The translations under genes were made by a program, and so were the position numbers. 64,000 nt of DNA from Hahellaceae bacterium (GTDB lineage Bacteria; Pseudomonadota; Gammaproteobacteria; Pseudomonadales; Oleiphilaceae): contig JADGDV010000007.1 in NCBI GenBank assembly GCA_016744695.1, positions 94,187 to 158,186 on the forward strand. Reading direction: 5' to 3'. The notes beneath the pieces are model-generated. The model had not been told where the DNA came from and did not search any database. It was given only the letters and a program-made list of their open reading frames with translations. This document shows positions 1-10,629 of this stretch, in pieces. The first letter of the stretch is position 1. Each line of letters opens with the position of its first letter.

Positions 1-990
<990 letters not shown>

Positions 991-1024
991 TTAAATTTTA
1001 AATTAACGTTAAAATTAAAAATTT

Positions 1025-2260
1025 CTATACGTCGAGGATGATTCGAGCAGGATCTTCAAGCAACTCTTTAATAGTTACTAAAAACTGAACTGCTTCTTTA
1101 CCATCAATCATCCTGTGGTCATACGACAGAGCCAAATACATCATTGGCAATATAACCACTTCACCGTTAACCGCCATTGGACGTTCTTGAATTTTATGCA
1201 TTCCAAGAATAGCCGTTTGAGGCGGATTAATAATTGGTGTCGACAATAGCGAACCAAACACGCCACCGTTTGAAATGGTGAACGTGCCTCCTGTCATATC
1301 ATCAATCCCCAGCTTACCGTCCCGGGCTTTAAGGCCGTAATTACGAATGCCTGCTTCTACATCAGCAAGACCCATACCATCTACATCTCTTAATACAGGA
1401 ACAACTAACCCTCGATCAGAAGAAACAGCAACGCCGATATCCTGATAACCATGATAAACGATGTCGTTTCCATCAATTGAAGCATTAACAGCAGGAAAAC
1501 GTTTAAGAGCTTCTACAGCCGCCTTAACAAAGAACGACATAAAGCCTAAGCGTGTACCATTATGCTTTTTCTCGAACAAGTCTTTGTATTGATTACGAAG
1601 ATCCATAACAGGCTTCATATTTACTTCGTTAAATGTTGTTAACAAAGCAGCATTCTGCTGAGCACTCACCAAGCGACGAGCAACACTTGCACGTAAACGC
1701 GTCATTGGCACACGTTTTTCAATTCGACCCTGACCAGGAATATCGAGGCTAGGCATTGATGGCGCAGAAGCAGCGGTTTTCTTTGCTTCAGTTTGGGGCG
1801 CGCTTGTTGGCGCTGACTTAGTTGGCGCACCTATAAAGCTCACAACATCTTCTTTCGTAATGAGCCCGCCCTTTCCAGTAGCAGGAACAGCTGAAGCATC
1901 TAAATTGTTTTCATCTATTAGCTTTCGTGCTGCGGGGCTAGCATTAGGTTTTTCTGCTGATACAACATCAGAACTAGCAGTTGGTGCAGACGCATCAACT
2001 GTTGAGCCTGTTGCACCCTCAGCACCCTCAACAAATACACCAATAACCTCTCCACTAAGAACAACTTCGCCTTCACCCTTAACGATGCTTTCAACAACAC
2101 CATCATTAGGAGCAACAACTTCTAATACTACCTTGTCAGTTTCAATATCAACTATGAGCTCATCCCTTAAAACCTGTTCACCTGGCTGCTTATGCCATGT
2201 AGCAATGGTTCCGTCTGCAACAGACTCTGGGAAGGTAGGTGCTTTGATTTCAATTGCCAT
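1025..2260 (-). CDS. sucB: 2-oxoglutarate dehydrogenase E2, dihydrolipoyllysine succinyltransferase
   Basis: E2 core of the 2-oxoglutarate dehydrogenase complex; transfers the succinyl group from lipoamide to CoA. At 411 aa it has the family length. Residues 1-75 form one lipoyl domain with the lipoylated lysine in [10 protein letters not shown] (Lys43). An Ala/Pro/Ser/Thr-rich linker follows, then a peripheral subunit-binding domain ([16 protein letters not shown]) and the catalytic acyltransferase domain ending with [13 protein letters not shown], which holds the active-site His and Asp. The start ATG is preceded by AGGAT at proper spacing. It is downstream of sucA with 85 bp between them, a gap filled by a long perfect hairpin, and upstream of lpd. 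Confidence 0.97.
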   Translation of the reverse strand: MAIEIKAPTFPESVADGTIATWHKQPGEQVLRDELIVDIETDKVVLEVVAPNDGVVESIVKGEGEVVLSGEVIGVFVEGAEGATGSTVDASAPTASSDVVSAEKPNASPAARKLIDENNLDASAVPATGKGGLITKEDVVSFIGAPTKSAPTSAPQTEAKKTAASAPSMPSLDIPGQGRIEKRVPMTRLRASVARRLVSAQQNAALLTTFNEVNMKPVMDLRNQYKDLFEKKHNGTRLGFMSFFVKAAVEALKRFPAVNASIDGNDIVYHGYQDIGVAVSSDRGLVVPVLRDVDGMGLADVEAGIRNYGLKARDGKLGIDDMTGGTFTISNGGVFGSLLSTPIINPPQTAILGMHKIQERPMAVNGEVVILPMMYLALSYDHRMIDGKEAVQFLVTIKELLEDPARIILDV

Positions 2261-2306
2261 TGTTTATCCTTTCTCTACAAATTCTTATCGTTATTAAATT
2301 CTTTTA

Positions 2307-2339
2307 ACCTAGCATCTAATTTTAAATTAGATGCTAGGT
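2307..2339 (-). other. perfect inverted repeat in the sucA-sucB intergenic gap
   Basis: A 16-bp stem (arms 2307-2322 and 2324-2339) with almost no loop fills the gap between the sucA stop and the sucB start. There is no T-run on the minus strand, so it is not a standard terminator. In the transcript it could protect the upstream message or set the sucA:sucB ratio; a DNA-level operator is also possible. Function is inferred. Confidence 0.6.
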
Positions 2340-2345
2340 ACTTCG

Positions 2346-5186
2346 TTAACCATTTAATGCTTCGTTAACGAGCTTATTTTGCTCTTCCACATGTATTGAC
2401 GCGTAGCCACAAGCAGGTGCTGCCGAAGCAGGTCTGCCTGCATAATTGAGATAGATTTTAGGATTAATATCCCTTATTACTTCTCTCATATGATGCTGAC
2501 TACAATACCAAGCACCCTGATTCATTGGTTCTTCCTGACACCATACAACATCAACCAGCTTCGGATAGACCGATAGCACTTCTAGTAAGTCTTCTGATGG
2601 GAAAGGATAAAGCTGCTCTATTCGAACAATTGCGACATCCGTTTGCTCTTGTGTGCGGCGACGTTCCAACAAGTCGTAATAGACCTTACCACTACACATC
2701 ACTACACGTTTAACTTTCTTAGGATCAATACTATCAATCTCAGGAAGTACTGTATGGAATGTTCCTTCACACAAATCTTCAATCGTTGACGTTGCTTCTT
2801 TATGCCTTAACAGACTTTTTGGTGTAATGGCTATTAACGGTTTTCTCAACGGCCTTTTCACTTGACGTCTTAGCATGTGAAAGACCTGAGAAGGCGTTGT
2901 TGGTACGCAAACTTGAATATTATGTTCAGCACACAATTGCAAGTACCGTTCCAATCTTGCAGATGAATGCTCAGGCCCCTGACCTTCATAACCATGAGGA
3001 AGTAATAAAGTCAGGCCACACAATCTAGCCCACTTATGCTCACCACTGGTAATGAATTGATCTATTACAACCTGTGCGCCATTGGCAAAATCACCAAACT
3101 GAGCCTCCCAAACAACCAATGCATCTGGGTTGGTCGTGGAGTAGCCATACTCAAAGCCTAATACTGCAACTTCCGAGAGTAGTGAATCATATATTTCGAT
3201 TTTTGGCTGTTTTTCAGACAAGTGCTCTAATGGCGTATAAACCGTGCCATCATTTTGATTATGTAGCACTGCGTGACGATGAGAAAAAGTTCCCCGTCCT
3301 ACATCTTGTCCGGTTATACGGATTTCATGCCCTTCATTAAGCAAGGTTGCATAAGCCATTACTTCACCATACCCCCAATTTACTGGCATGGCTCCTTGGT
3401 TCATTTTATTACGATCTTCAAGAATTTTTTGAACCTGGCGTTGAACAGGAAAACCCTCAGGTATTTGTCCTAGTTTCTTACCTAGGCGCTCAAGGGTTTT
3501 TCGATTTACACTAGTCTTAGCCTTTGCTGTCCACTGGTGACCAAGATACGGAGCCCAGTCAACATGAAGCTCAAGTTTAGGTTCTTTTACAAGACTCTTT
3601 ACAACATGCTCGCCGTCATCCAGCGCCTGCCGGTAATCATCATCGAGCTTCTTGCATTCTTCAGCAGTTACCATACCTAGACCAATGAGATGATCAGCAT
3701 AACGGGTGCGCGTTGTTTTCTGCACTTTTATTTGCTTATACATTACAGGTTGAGTACCTGAAGGCTCATCAGCTTCGTTATGTCCTCTTCTGCGATAACA
3801 AACAAGATCAATAACAACGTCTTTTTTGAACTGGTGGCGATAGTCCATTGCAACCTGTGTAACAAACAATACTGCCTCAGGATCATCACCATTAACATGT
3901 AAAATAGGTGCCTGAATCATTTTAGCTACATCAGTACAGTATTCAGTCGATCTGGCATCTTCTTGCTTGTTCGTTGTAAAACCAACCTGGTTATTAATAA
4001 CGATATGAACAGTTCCACCAGTACGATAAGCGCGCGTTTGAGACATCTGAAATGTCTCCATAACTACACCTTGCCCAGCAAAGGCTGCATCACCATGCAT
4101 AATAATAGGTAGAACCGTTTCACCAACACTATCTTCACGTCTTGATTGACGGGCTCTTACCGAACCCTCAACAACAGGCGAAACAATTTCCAAATGCGAA
4201 GGGTTAAATGATAGTGCTAAATGCACCTCCCCACCGGAAGTCATTACATTTGAAGAGAAGCCCTGATGATACTTAACATCACCAGAACCCATATCAATTT
4301 GCTTCTTTCCTTCAAACTCATCAAATAAGTCTTTAGGGTTTTTTCCTAATGTGTTTACAAGAACATTAAGGCGCCCACGGTGAGCCATACCAATAACTAT
4401 TTCTTTAGCACCGTAACTACCCGCTCTTTGAATAAGCTCATCTGTTAGAGGAATTAAACTTTCCCCCCCCTCTAAACCAAACCGTTTAGTGCCTGGATAT
4501 CTTGAACCAAGATACTTTTCTAAACCTTCTGCTGCGGTTAAACGCTCTAACAAGTGCTTGCGAGTGTCAGGTTCATATTCAGGGTGAGCTTTTACAGACT
4601 CAAGGCGCTGCTGAAACCATCGCTTAGTATCAGTGTCGACAATGTGCATGTACTCTGCACCAACACTGCCGCAATAAGTCGCTTCAAGACCTGCAACAAT
4701 ATCTTTTAATGTCATCGACTCAGAACCAAACATTAAAGAACCTGTTTGAAACTCAATATCTAAGTCAGCATTACTTAAACCATGATACGGTAAACCTAGG
4801 TCAGCTATCGTTTCACGTTCCATTATCCCGAGAGGATCGAGCTTTGCGTGCTGATGACCTCGAAATCGAAATGCGTTAATTAACTGAAGGACTTTAACTT
4901 GTTTCTTTTCGTGCTCTGAAGTAGCACTAGATGGGATAGATGATTGTGAATATTGACGCTGATTTTTTGAAATGTGTAGAAATTGTTCACGAATAGTAGA
5001 ATGAGGTACGTCTTGGGAAATGACGCCTTCTTCTGATCTAGGAAGTTGATCGAAGTAACTTCTCCACTCTTCTGGAACCTGATTAGGGTCCGTCAGATAA
5101 GTATCGTACAACTGCTCAACGTAAGCAAAATTCCCTCCAGCCAGATGGGAAGTCTGCCATAACTGCTCCATTATGCTTTCTTGCAT
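2346..5186 (-). CDS. sucA: 2-oxoglutarate dehydrogenase E1 component
   Basis: Thiamine-diphosphate E1 that decarboxylates 2-oxoglutarate and loads succinyl onto the E2 lipoyl arm. It is 946 aa, the usual size. The N-terminus (LWQTSHLAGGNFAYVEQLYDTYLTDPNQV) is the conserved E2/E3-binding segment. The ThDP/Mg region is recognisable around GDAAFAGQGVVMETFQMS, and the C-terminal transketolase half contains GRGTFSHRHAVLH and HGYEGQGPEHSSARLER. The ORF starts at ATG 5186; a second ATG five codons in (MEQLWQTSHL) is also possible, and neither has a strong Shine-Dalgarno sequence. It is followed by sucB and preceded by sdhB after a 353-bp gap. Confidence 0.97.
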   Translation of the reverse strand: MQESIMEQLWQTSHLAGGNFAYVEQLYDTYLTDPNQVPEEWRSYFDQLPRSEEGVISQDVPHSTIREQFLHISKNQRQYSQSSIPSSATSEHEKKQVKVLQLINAFRFRGHQHAKLDPLGIMERETIADLGLPYHGLSNADLDIEFQTGSLMFGSESMTLKDIVAGLEATYCGSVGAEYMHIVDTDTKRWFQQRLESVKAHPEYEPDTRKHLLERLTAAEGLEKYLGSRYPGTKRFGLEGGESLIPLTDELIQRAGSYGAKEIVIGMAHRGRLNVLVNTLGKNPKDLFDEFEGKKQIDMGSGDVKYHQGFSSNVMTSGGEVHLALSFNPSHLEIVSPVVEGSVRARQSRREDSVGETVLPIIMHGDAAFAGQGVVMETFQMSQTRAYRTGGTVHIVINNQVGFTTNKQEDARSTEYCTDVAKMIQAPILHVNGDDPEAVLFVTQVAMDYRHQFKKDVVIDLVCYRRRGHNEADEPSGTQPVMYKQIKVQKTTRTRYADHLIGLGMVTAEECKKLDDDYRQALDDGEHVVKSLVKEPKLELHVDWAPYLGHQWTAKAKTSVNRKTLERLGKKLGQIPEGFPVQRQVQKILEDRNKMNQGAMPVNWGYGEVMAYATLLNEGHEIRITGQDVGRGTFSHRHAVLHNQNDGTVYTPLEHLSEKQPKIEIYDSLLSEVAVLGFEYGYSTTNPDALVVWEAQFGDFANGAQVVIDQFITSGEHKWARLCGLTLLLPHGYEGQGPEHSSARLERYLQLCAEHNIQVCVPTTPSQVFHMLRRQVKRPLRKPLIAITPKSLLRHKEATSTIEDLCEGTFHTVLPEIDSIDPKKVKRVVMCSGKVYYDLLERRRTQEQTDVAIVRIEQLYPFPSEDLLEVLSVYPKLVDVVWCQEEPMNQGAWYCSQHHMREVIRDINPKIYLNYAGRPASAAPACGYASIHVEEQNKLVNEALNG

Positions 5187-5539
5187 TTTTTATAGCTCGC
5201 CTTAATTGATGCCTGGGAGCTATCTGGTGGCAACCGGTTAAAAACTTAACTTTGATGACTGCTGCCCCACAGATAGCACGGGTGTTACCCGCCAACCAAT
5301 GGTTTTTCTTTTTTTTCAGCAAAACTACCACATTCACCTTTTGGGTTTAACGTAGTAGGTTCCGGACTATGCGCGTTTAAACAATGACTAGATAATAGTC
5401 TTTAGTAGCAACAACGCATGGATTCATCAGTACAGTATAGACAAAAATTGGAAAACGCCCATTTATGACGTGCCCCAATTTAATATCCACTAGATACGCC
5501 AAATTAGCCGCACCTATTTAGAGTGTTTCTTAGTAATAA
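5187..5539. other. sdhB-sucA intergenic region, no convincing gene
   Basis: The 353-bp gap between the end of sdhB and the start of sucA contains only a low-complexity minus-strand ORF with Lys/Asn-rich translation and no plausible ribosome site. I see no clear sigma70 promoter or T-tailed terminator. In related bacteria this interval can hold a sucA promoter or processing site; none is demonstrable here. Confidence 0.5.
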
Positions 5540-6244
5540 CTAAGTCGCACGCTGAAGTAACATATTTCTAATATGACCAATGGCTCTTGTTGGGTTAAGA
5601 CCCTTTGGACATACACTCACACAGTTCATAATACCTCTACAGCGGAAAATACTGAAAGGATCATCAAGGTCAGTTAAGCGCTCATCCGTTGCCGTATCAC
5701 GACTATCAGCCAAGAAACGATATGCCTGAATAGAAGCTGCCGGCCCAAGAAACTTGTCTGGGTTCCACCAGAACGAAGGACACGCAGTAGAACAACAAGC
5801 ACACAAAATACACTCGTAGAGCCCATCTAGCTTTTCGCGCTCTTCAGGTGACTGAAGACGCTCAATCGCAGGTGCAGGCTTATCATTAATAAGAAAAGGC
5901 TTAACCTTTTCATATTGCTTGTAGAACATAGACATATCTACAACCAAGTCACGAATAACAGGAAGACCCGGCAGTGGACGTAACACAATTTTATTTTTCT
6001 TAACAACAGCTGACATAGGCGTAATACAAGCCAAGCCATTTTTACCATTCATGTTAAGACCATCTGATCCACAGACACCTTCACGACAAGAACGACGGTA
6101 TGACAAAGAAGAATCTTGAGCCTTCATTAGCTCTAAAACATCTAGAACCATTAGGTCCTTACCTGCAGGGATATCAACTTCAACATCTTGCATATAAGGG
6201 GTTTTATCAACTTCTGGATTATAACGATATACACTAACTAACAT
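5540..6244 (-). CDS. sdhB: succinate dehydrogenase iron-sulfur subunit
   Basis: Electron-transfer subunit of complex II, passing electrons from SdhA flavin to quinone. At 234 aa it carries all three cluster motifs: the [2Fe-2S] site SCREGVCGSDGLNMNG with its fourth Cys in GLAC, then CILCACCSTACPS and CRGIMNCVSVCPKGLNP for the [4Fe-4S] and [3Fe-4S] clusters. It begins 14 bp after the sdhA stop and is the last gene of sdhCDAB. No key residue is missing. Confidence 0.98.
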   Translation of the reverse strand: MLVSVYRYNPEVDKTPYMQDVEVDIPAGKDLMVLDVLELMKAQDSSLSYRRSCREGVCGSDGLNMNGKNGLACITPMSAVVKKNKIVLRPLPGLPVIRDLVVDMSMFYKQYEKVKPFLINDKPAPAIERLQSPEEREKLDGLYECILCACCSTACPSFWWNPDKFLGPAASIQAYRFLADSRDTATDERLTDLDDPFSIFRCRGIMNCVSVCPKGLNPTRAIGHIRNMLLQRAT

Positions 6245-6258
6245 TCTTAACTCTCCCC

Positions 6259-8031
6259 TTAGTATTTACGAATCTGTGGAGGGAATGCCTCCATAGTTTT
6301 CGGTGAGAAGTTCACATCACGCTTGCCAACACTTTTAGTAGTCGGGAAGTATATTGAATGCTTTAACCAATTCTCATCATCACGCTCAGTAAAGTCGTTA
6401 CGTGCATGAGCACCACGGCTTTCTTTACGTTCTTCAGCAGATACCGCTGTTGCATAAGCAACTTCAAACAAGTTATCTAACTCTAAAGCTTCAATTCGTG
6501 CTGTGTTAAATGCGTTACTCTTATCGTCAAGGTAAACATTCTGAAGGCGCGTTTTAAGCTCATCAAGCAACTTAAGGCCTTTCTGCATCGTCTCACCTTC
6601 GCGGAACACACCAAAGTAAAGCTGCATTATTTTTTGAAGCTCTGCACGCAATTGAGCAACACTCTCACCGCTTGTACTATTATTTAGACGGTTAAGACGA
6701 GCCATTGCCACTTCAACATTTTCTTCAGTCGCGTTATCCGATACAAAGCCTTCTTTAAGTGACTTCTCTATCTGAATACCTGCAGCACGACCAAATACAA
6801 CCAAATCAAGCAATGAATTACCACCTAGGCGGTTTGCACCATGAACAGAAACACACGCCGCTTCACCACAAGCATACAAACCATCGATTACTGTATCATT
6901 TCCTTCACTATCAATAGTCAAGGCTTGACCACCAATATTTGTAGGAATTCCACCCATCATATAATGACAAGTAGGAACAACAGGTACAGGCTCTTTAACA
7001 GGATCAATATGAGCAAACGTCTTAGATAATTCAACAATACCAGGTAAACGAGACATTAATATCTCTTCACCTAAGTGATCAAGTTTAAGCAAAACATGAT
7101 CTTTTTCTGGTCCGCAGCCACGCCCCTCAAGAATCTCGATAACCATTGAGCGAGCAACAACATCACGACCAGCTAGATCTTTAGCGTTAGGCGCATAACG
7201 TTCCATGAAACGCTCACCATCACCATTAATCAGGTAACCACCTTCTCCACGACAACCCTCAGTAACAAGAACACCTGCTCCAGCTATACCTGTTGGGTGG
7301 AACTGCCACATTTCCATATCTTGAGCAGGGAAACCAGCGCGTAGCGCCATCCCCATACCATCACCCGTATTGATTAACGCGTTAGTTGTGGACTGGAATA
7401 TTCGCCCAGCTCCGCCTGTCGCAATAACCGTTGCCGTTGCTTTCACATAAACGGTTTCGCCCGTTTCAATGCAAATAGCAATAGTACCTACAACTGAACC
7501 TTTATCATTCTTTACTAAGTCAACAGCATACCATTCATTAAGGAAGGTAGTACCACCCTTAAGGTTTCCTTGATATAAAGCGTGAAGCAATGCGTGACCA
7601 GTTCTGTCGGCTGCAGCGCAAGTACGAGCAGCCTGACCACCCTTACCAAAATCTTTAGACTGACCACCGAATGGACGCTGATAGATTCGACCTTCTTCAG
7701 TACGAGAAAAAGGTAGCCCCATATGATCTAATTCGTAAACTGCCTGAGGACCTACCGAACACATATATTCAATAGCATCCTGATCTCCAATAAAATCAGA
7801 GCCTTTGACAGTGTCATACATATGCCAGCGCCAATCATCATTTGGATCATTACTCGCGATTGCACAGGTAATACCACCTTGCGCAGATACAGTATGAGAA
7901 CGAGTAGGAAAAACCTTTGTAATACAGGCTGTTTTAATGCCTGCTTCAGTCAACTGCAGCGCGGCACGCATGCCTGCACCACCACCACCAACTACGATGG
8001 CATCATAAGTAAGAGTTCGAAGCTTAGACAT
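6259..8031 (-). CDS. sdhA: succinate dehydrogenase flavoprotein subunit
   Basis: Catalytic subunit of complex II; oxidises succinate to fumarate with covalently bound FAD. It is 590 aa. The dinucleotide-binding [13 protein letters not shown] lies at residues 13-25 and the FAD-linking His46 in HTVSAQGG. Substrate-site motifs ([17 protein letters not shown], and the [13 protein letters not shown] stretch of the FAD site) are present, and the C-terminal helical domain ends [13 protein letters not shown]. The gap to sdhD is 3 bp and to sdhB 14 bp, consistent with one transcript. Confidence 0.98.
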   Translation of the reverse strand: MSKLRTLTYDAIVVGGGGAGMRAALQLTEAGIKTACITKVFPTRSHTVSAQGGITCAIASNDPNDDWRWHMYDTVKGSDFIGDQDAIEYMCSVGPQAVYELDHMGLPFSRTEEGRIYQRPFGGQSKDFGKGGQAARTCAAADRTGHALLHALYQGNLKGGTTFLNEWYAVDLVKNDKGSVVGTIAICIETGETVYVKATATVIATGGAGRIFQSTTNALINTGDGMGMALRAGFPAQDMEMWQFHPTGIAGAGVLVTEGCRGEGGYLINGDGERFMERYAPNAKDLAGRDVVARSMVIEILEGRGCGPEKDHVLLKLDHLGEEILMSRLPGIVELSKTFAHIDPVKEPVPVVPTCHYMMGGIPTNIGGQALTIDSEGNDTVIDGLYACGEAACVSVHGANRLGGNSLLDLVVFGRAAGIQIEKSLKEGFVSDNATEENVEVAMARLNRLNNSTSGESVAQLRAELQKIMQLYFGVFREGETMQKGLKLLDELKTRLQNVYLDDKSNAFNTARIEALELDNLFEVAYATAVSAEERKESRGAHARNDFTERDDENWLKHSIYFPTTKSVGKRDVNFSPKTMEAFPPQIRKY

Positions 8032-8034
8032 TGA

Positions 8035-8388
8035 TTACTGTCCCCACAAAATTTGAATGCCCCAAACGAAATAAACAAACATTATTCCGCCACAGGTACC
8101 CTGAAAAAGAAATCTAACAACACTATTCTTCAAGTAGTCAGTTGATATAGTCCACATTCCCACCCAGGCATGAGCACTAAGAGAAATAAGGGCCATAAGA
8201 GTAAAAATTTTCATAGCCGTGCATGCAAAAAGACCATTCCAGTCTGCATAACTTAGGTCTGGCGTGGCTACAAAATAACCAAGCAGAAACAAAATATATG
8301 CAGCCAATACAACGGCAGTTACACGTTGCACCATCCAGTCATATAAACCACTTCGCCCTAAACTCGTAATATTGGCTACCATATCCAA
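8035..8388 (-). CDS. sdhD: succinate dehydrogenase membrane anchor subunit
   Basis: Small anchor of complex II that, with SdhC, holds heme b and the quinone site in the inner membrane. It is 117 aa with three hydrophobic helices (about residues 20-40, 55-80 and 92-113). The N-terminal LGRSGLYDWMVQRVTAVVLAAY segment is characteristic. The start overlaps the end of sdhC by 13 bp, indicating translational coupling. Confidence 0.95.
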   Translation of the reverse strand: MDMVANITSLGRSGLYDWMVQRVTAVVLAAYILFLLGYFVATPDLSYADWNGLFACTAMKIFTLMALISLSAHAWVGMWTISTDYLKNSVVRFLFQGTCGGIMFVYFVWGIQILWGQ

Positions 8389-8750
8389 ACACCTGTAATT
8401 AAAATCAACACGATAGAAACAACCAAAGTAATTTTGGCCCCTAACTTACCACCTTCTAATGTTTCACCAATCCCCATATCCATCAATAGATGCTTGGTAC
8501 CGGCTACAAGGTGATACAATAATGCGGATAGAATCCCCCAGAGAATTAACTTAGCTAAAAAGCCTTGCATAACGCTTTTAATAGCATTAAAACTTTCTTC
8601 GCCGCTCAGAGATTCTTGAAATGCCCATAATACGAACGCAACTCCAACAAACAGAATTAAGCCCGTTGCTCGGTGAATAACCGATGTTATGGCAGGTAGT
8701 GGAAAACTAAATTGAGAAAGATCTAGATTAACGGGTCTATTATCACTCAC
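8376..8750 (-). CDS. sdhC: succinate dehydrogenase cytochrome b556 subunit
   Basis: Membrane anchor of complex II binding heme b and quinone. The ORF can be extended to a TTG at 8807, but I place the start at GTG 8750. This gives 124 aa beginning (M)SDNRPVNLDLSQ, which matches how family members begin (RPVNLDL close to the N-terminus), and a GAAGAA ribosome site lies just upstream. SITSVIHR-type helix I (ITSVIHRATG) holds the quinone-site Ser/Arg residues, and the heme ligand His is in LYHLVAGTKHLLMD. There are three transmembrane helices. It is the first gene of the sdh operon and overlaps sdhD by 13 bp. Confidence 0.93.
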   Translation of the reverse strand: MSDNRPVNLDLSQFSFPLPAITSVIHRATGLILFVGVAFVLWAFQESLSGEESFNAIKSVMQGFLAKLILWGILSALLYHLVAGTKHLLMDMGIGETLEGGKLGAKITLVVSIVLILITGVWIW

Positions 8751-8869
8751 AGCTTCTTCACACTCTTTTTGGCCCATGAGGGGCGAGTTTATCGGAGATG
8801 TGCACAAAGACTTTTCTTAAATAGGGTAAACCCATTAAGAGAACGAACTCTGGCAATTTCGGGTACCAG

Positions 8870-8898
8870 ATTATAGAGACATGTAAGTAAAATTACAA
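8870..8898 (-). promoter_or_regulatory. sigma70 promoter of the sdh-suc operon
   Basis: On the minus strand TTGTAA (8898-8893) is followed after exactly 17 bp by a perfect TATAAT (8875-8870). Initiation near 8863 would give a leader of about 110 nt before the sdhC GTG at 8750. Confidence 0.75.
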
Positions 8899-9251
8899 AC
8901 AGCGAAAACAACTTACAACAGCATAGCCAGCGAACGCATTGACAAATTTTTCTTAATCTCTATAGTTGTCGAACCAACATATTCACATATGTGGCACTAA
9001 TAAGCGACCAAACAACAAGATAAGCAGTTTTTCCTAAAAAAACTGCACTATATCAATACGGCTTCATGAATTAATGCGTCAAAATCGGGCGTTAAACTGC
9101 AAATTACAGCGCATTAAAAAAAGTGCATAGTAACTAGCTAATTATTTATAGATAAGCAATATTTTTTAAACGTTGTTTTTAGCACTTTAACTTGAGTGTT
9201 TTTTGAGCACTTAAACTAGGCATAATAGAAGCTGAATCATAGGAGAGCACC
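8899..9251. promoter_or_regulatory. gltA: sdhC-gltA divergent regulatory region
   Basis: This non-coding stretch separates the divergent sdh and gltA transcripts. It holds a 10-bp palindrome CACATATGTG at 8984-8993 and a hairpin with 9-bp arms at 9024-9032/9038-9046 (GCAGTTTTT), both possible regulator sites. A -10-like CATAAT lies at 9221-9226 ahead of gltA, but I could not pair it with a convincing -35. The gltA Shine-Dalgarno AGGAG is at 9241-9245. Confidence 0.45.
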
Positions 9252-10523
9252 TTGACTGATAAAAAAGCACAGTTATCGGTGGGCAATATCACTGTCGAGT
9301 TCCCAGTTTATTCCGGAACCGAAGGCCCAGATGTAATTGACGTACGCGGATTAGTTTCGCAAGGTTTATTCACTTACGACCCAGGCTTTGTATCTACTGC
9401 CGCCTGTGAATCAAAAATCACATATATAGATGGCGATAAAGGTATTCTTTTACATCGAGGCTATCCAATTGAACAACTAGCCGAGAATTCCGACTACCTT
9501 GAGCTTTGTTACCTTTTGGTTCGCGGAGAATTACCAAGCAAAGAAGATAATGAAGAATTCAGAACTATTGTAAGCAAGCACACAATGGTTCATGACCAAA
9601 TGACACACTTCTTTAATGGCTTCAGGCGTGATGCACACCCAATGGCCATTATGTGCGGTGTTGTTGGTGCACTATCAGCGTTCTATAACGATAAAGATTT
9701 TTCTGATCAAGAGCATCGTGACATTGCAATGTTCAGACTCGTTGCAAAAATGCCGACAATTGCAGCCATGTGCTACAAGTACACTATGGGGCAACCATTC
9801 ATCTACCCCAAGAACGACTTAAATTATGCTGAAAACTTTCTGCATATGATGTTTAGCACCCCTTGCGGTGACTATAAAGTTGATCCAGTTATATCTAAGG
9901 CTATGGATAAGATTTTCATGCTTCACGCGGATCACGAGCAAAACGCATCAACATCAACCGTTCGTTTAGCCGGTTCAACAGGGGCCAACCCATTTGCCTG
10001 CATGGCTTCAGGTATTGCTGCACTTTGGGGTCCTGCGCACGGCGGAGCAAACGAAGCCGTCCTTACCATGCTTGAACAAATTGGCGATATATCAAACATT
10101 GATGAATTTGTCGCCAAAGCTAAAGACAAAGATGACCCATTCCGCCTCATGGGCTTTGGTCACCGTGTTTATAAGAACTTTGACCCTCGCGCCAAGGTAA
10201 TGCGCGAAACCTGTGACGAAGTCCTTAAATCGCTTGGACTTGAAAATGATCCACTTCTGAAAATTGCTAAGCGATTAGAAGAAATTGCCCTTGAAGATGA
10301 ATACTTCATCAAGCGCAAGCTTTATCCAAACGTAGATTTCTACTCAGGCATCATCCTTAGAGCCATCGGTATTCCTGTTTCAATGTTTACCGTAATCTTT
10401 GCAATGTCTCGTACGGTTGGGTGGTTCTCTCACTGGAATGAAATGGTTAGTGAAAACTATCGAATCGGTCGCCCTCGCCAGCTTTACACAGGCCACAGCA
10501 AGCGTGATTTCCCTACGAGATAA
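9252..10523 (+). CDS. gltA: citrate synthase (type II, hexameric family)
   Basis: Condenses acetyl-CoA and oxaloacetate to citrate, the entry step of the TCA cycle. It is 423 aa. The start is a TTG at 9252, supported by AGGAG seven bases upstream and by the N-terminus (M)[11 protein letters not shown]. Active-site segments are visible: [11 protein letters not shown] and [15 protein letters not shown] (catalytic histidines) and PNVDFYSGI (catalytic Asp). The N-terminal beta-rich domain is that of the large NADH-sensitive type II enzymes. It is monocistronic, divergent from sdhCDAB, and followed by a strong terminator. Confidence 0.97.
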   Translation: MTDKKAQLSVGNITVEFPVYSGTEGPDVIDVRGLVSQGLFTYDPGFVSTAACESKITYIDGDKGILLHRGYPIEQLAENSDYLELCYLLVRGELPSKEDNEEFRTIVSKHTMVHDQMTHFFNGFRRDAHPMAIMCGVVGALSAFYNDKDFSDQEHRDIAMFRLVAKMPTIAAMCYKYTMGQPFIYPKNDLNYAENFLHMMFSTPCGDYKVDPVISKAMDKIFMLHADHEQNASTSTVRLAGSTGANPFACMASGIAALWGPAHGGANEAVLTMLEQIGDISNIDEFVAKAKDKDDPFRLMGFGHRVYKNFDPRAKVMRETCDEVLKSLGLENDPLLKIAKRLEEIALEDEYFIKRKLYPNVDFYSGIILRAIGIPVSMFTVIFAMSRTVGWFSHWNEMVSENYRIGRPRQLYTGHSKRDFPTR

Positions 10524-10540
10524 TCTTTAGTCTCGTATTT

Positions 10541-10570
10541 AAAAAGGCCGTTTCTAACGGTCTTTTTTTA
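10541..10570 (+). terminator. rho-independent terminator of gltA
   Basis: Stem AAGGCCGTT / AACGGTCTT with a TCT loop, followed by a run of seven Ts, 18 bp after the gltA stop. Confidence 0.85.
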
Positions 10571-10585
10571 TACATACTAGAAACA

Positions 10586-10612
10586 AAAAAGGCCTCTTTC
10601 GAGGCCTTTATA
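10586..10612 (-). terminator. rho-independent terminator of topA
   Basis: Read on the minus strand: stem AAAGGCCTC / GAGGCCTTT closed by a GAAA tetraloop, then a T-rich tract. It lies just downstream of the topA stop and faces the gltA terminator. Confidence 0.85.
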
Positions 10613-10629
10613 TGAACAAAAAAACAGAC

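Noticed and set aside
5278..5306. Short palindromes near 5280-5306 as a terminator of sdhB
   Set aside because: Stems are short, contain a mismatch, and sit far from the sdhB stop, close to the sucA start.
5116..5337. 73-aa minus-strand ORF upstream of sucA
   Set aside because: Lys/Asn-rich translation, overlaps sucA, no ribosome site; looks like non-coding DNA.
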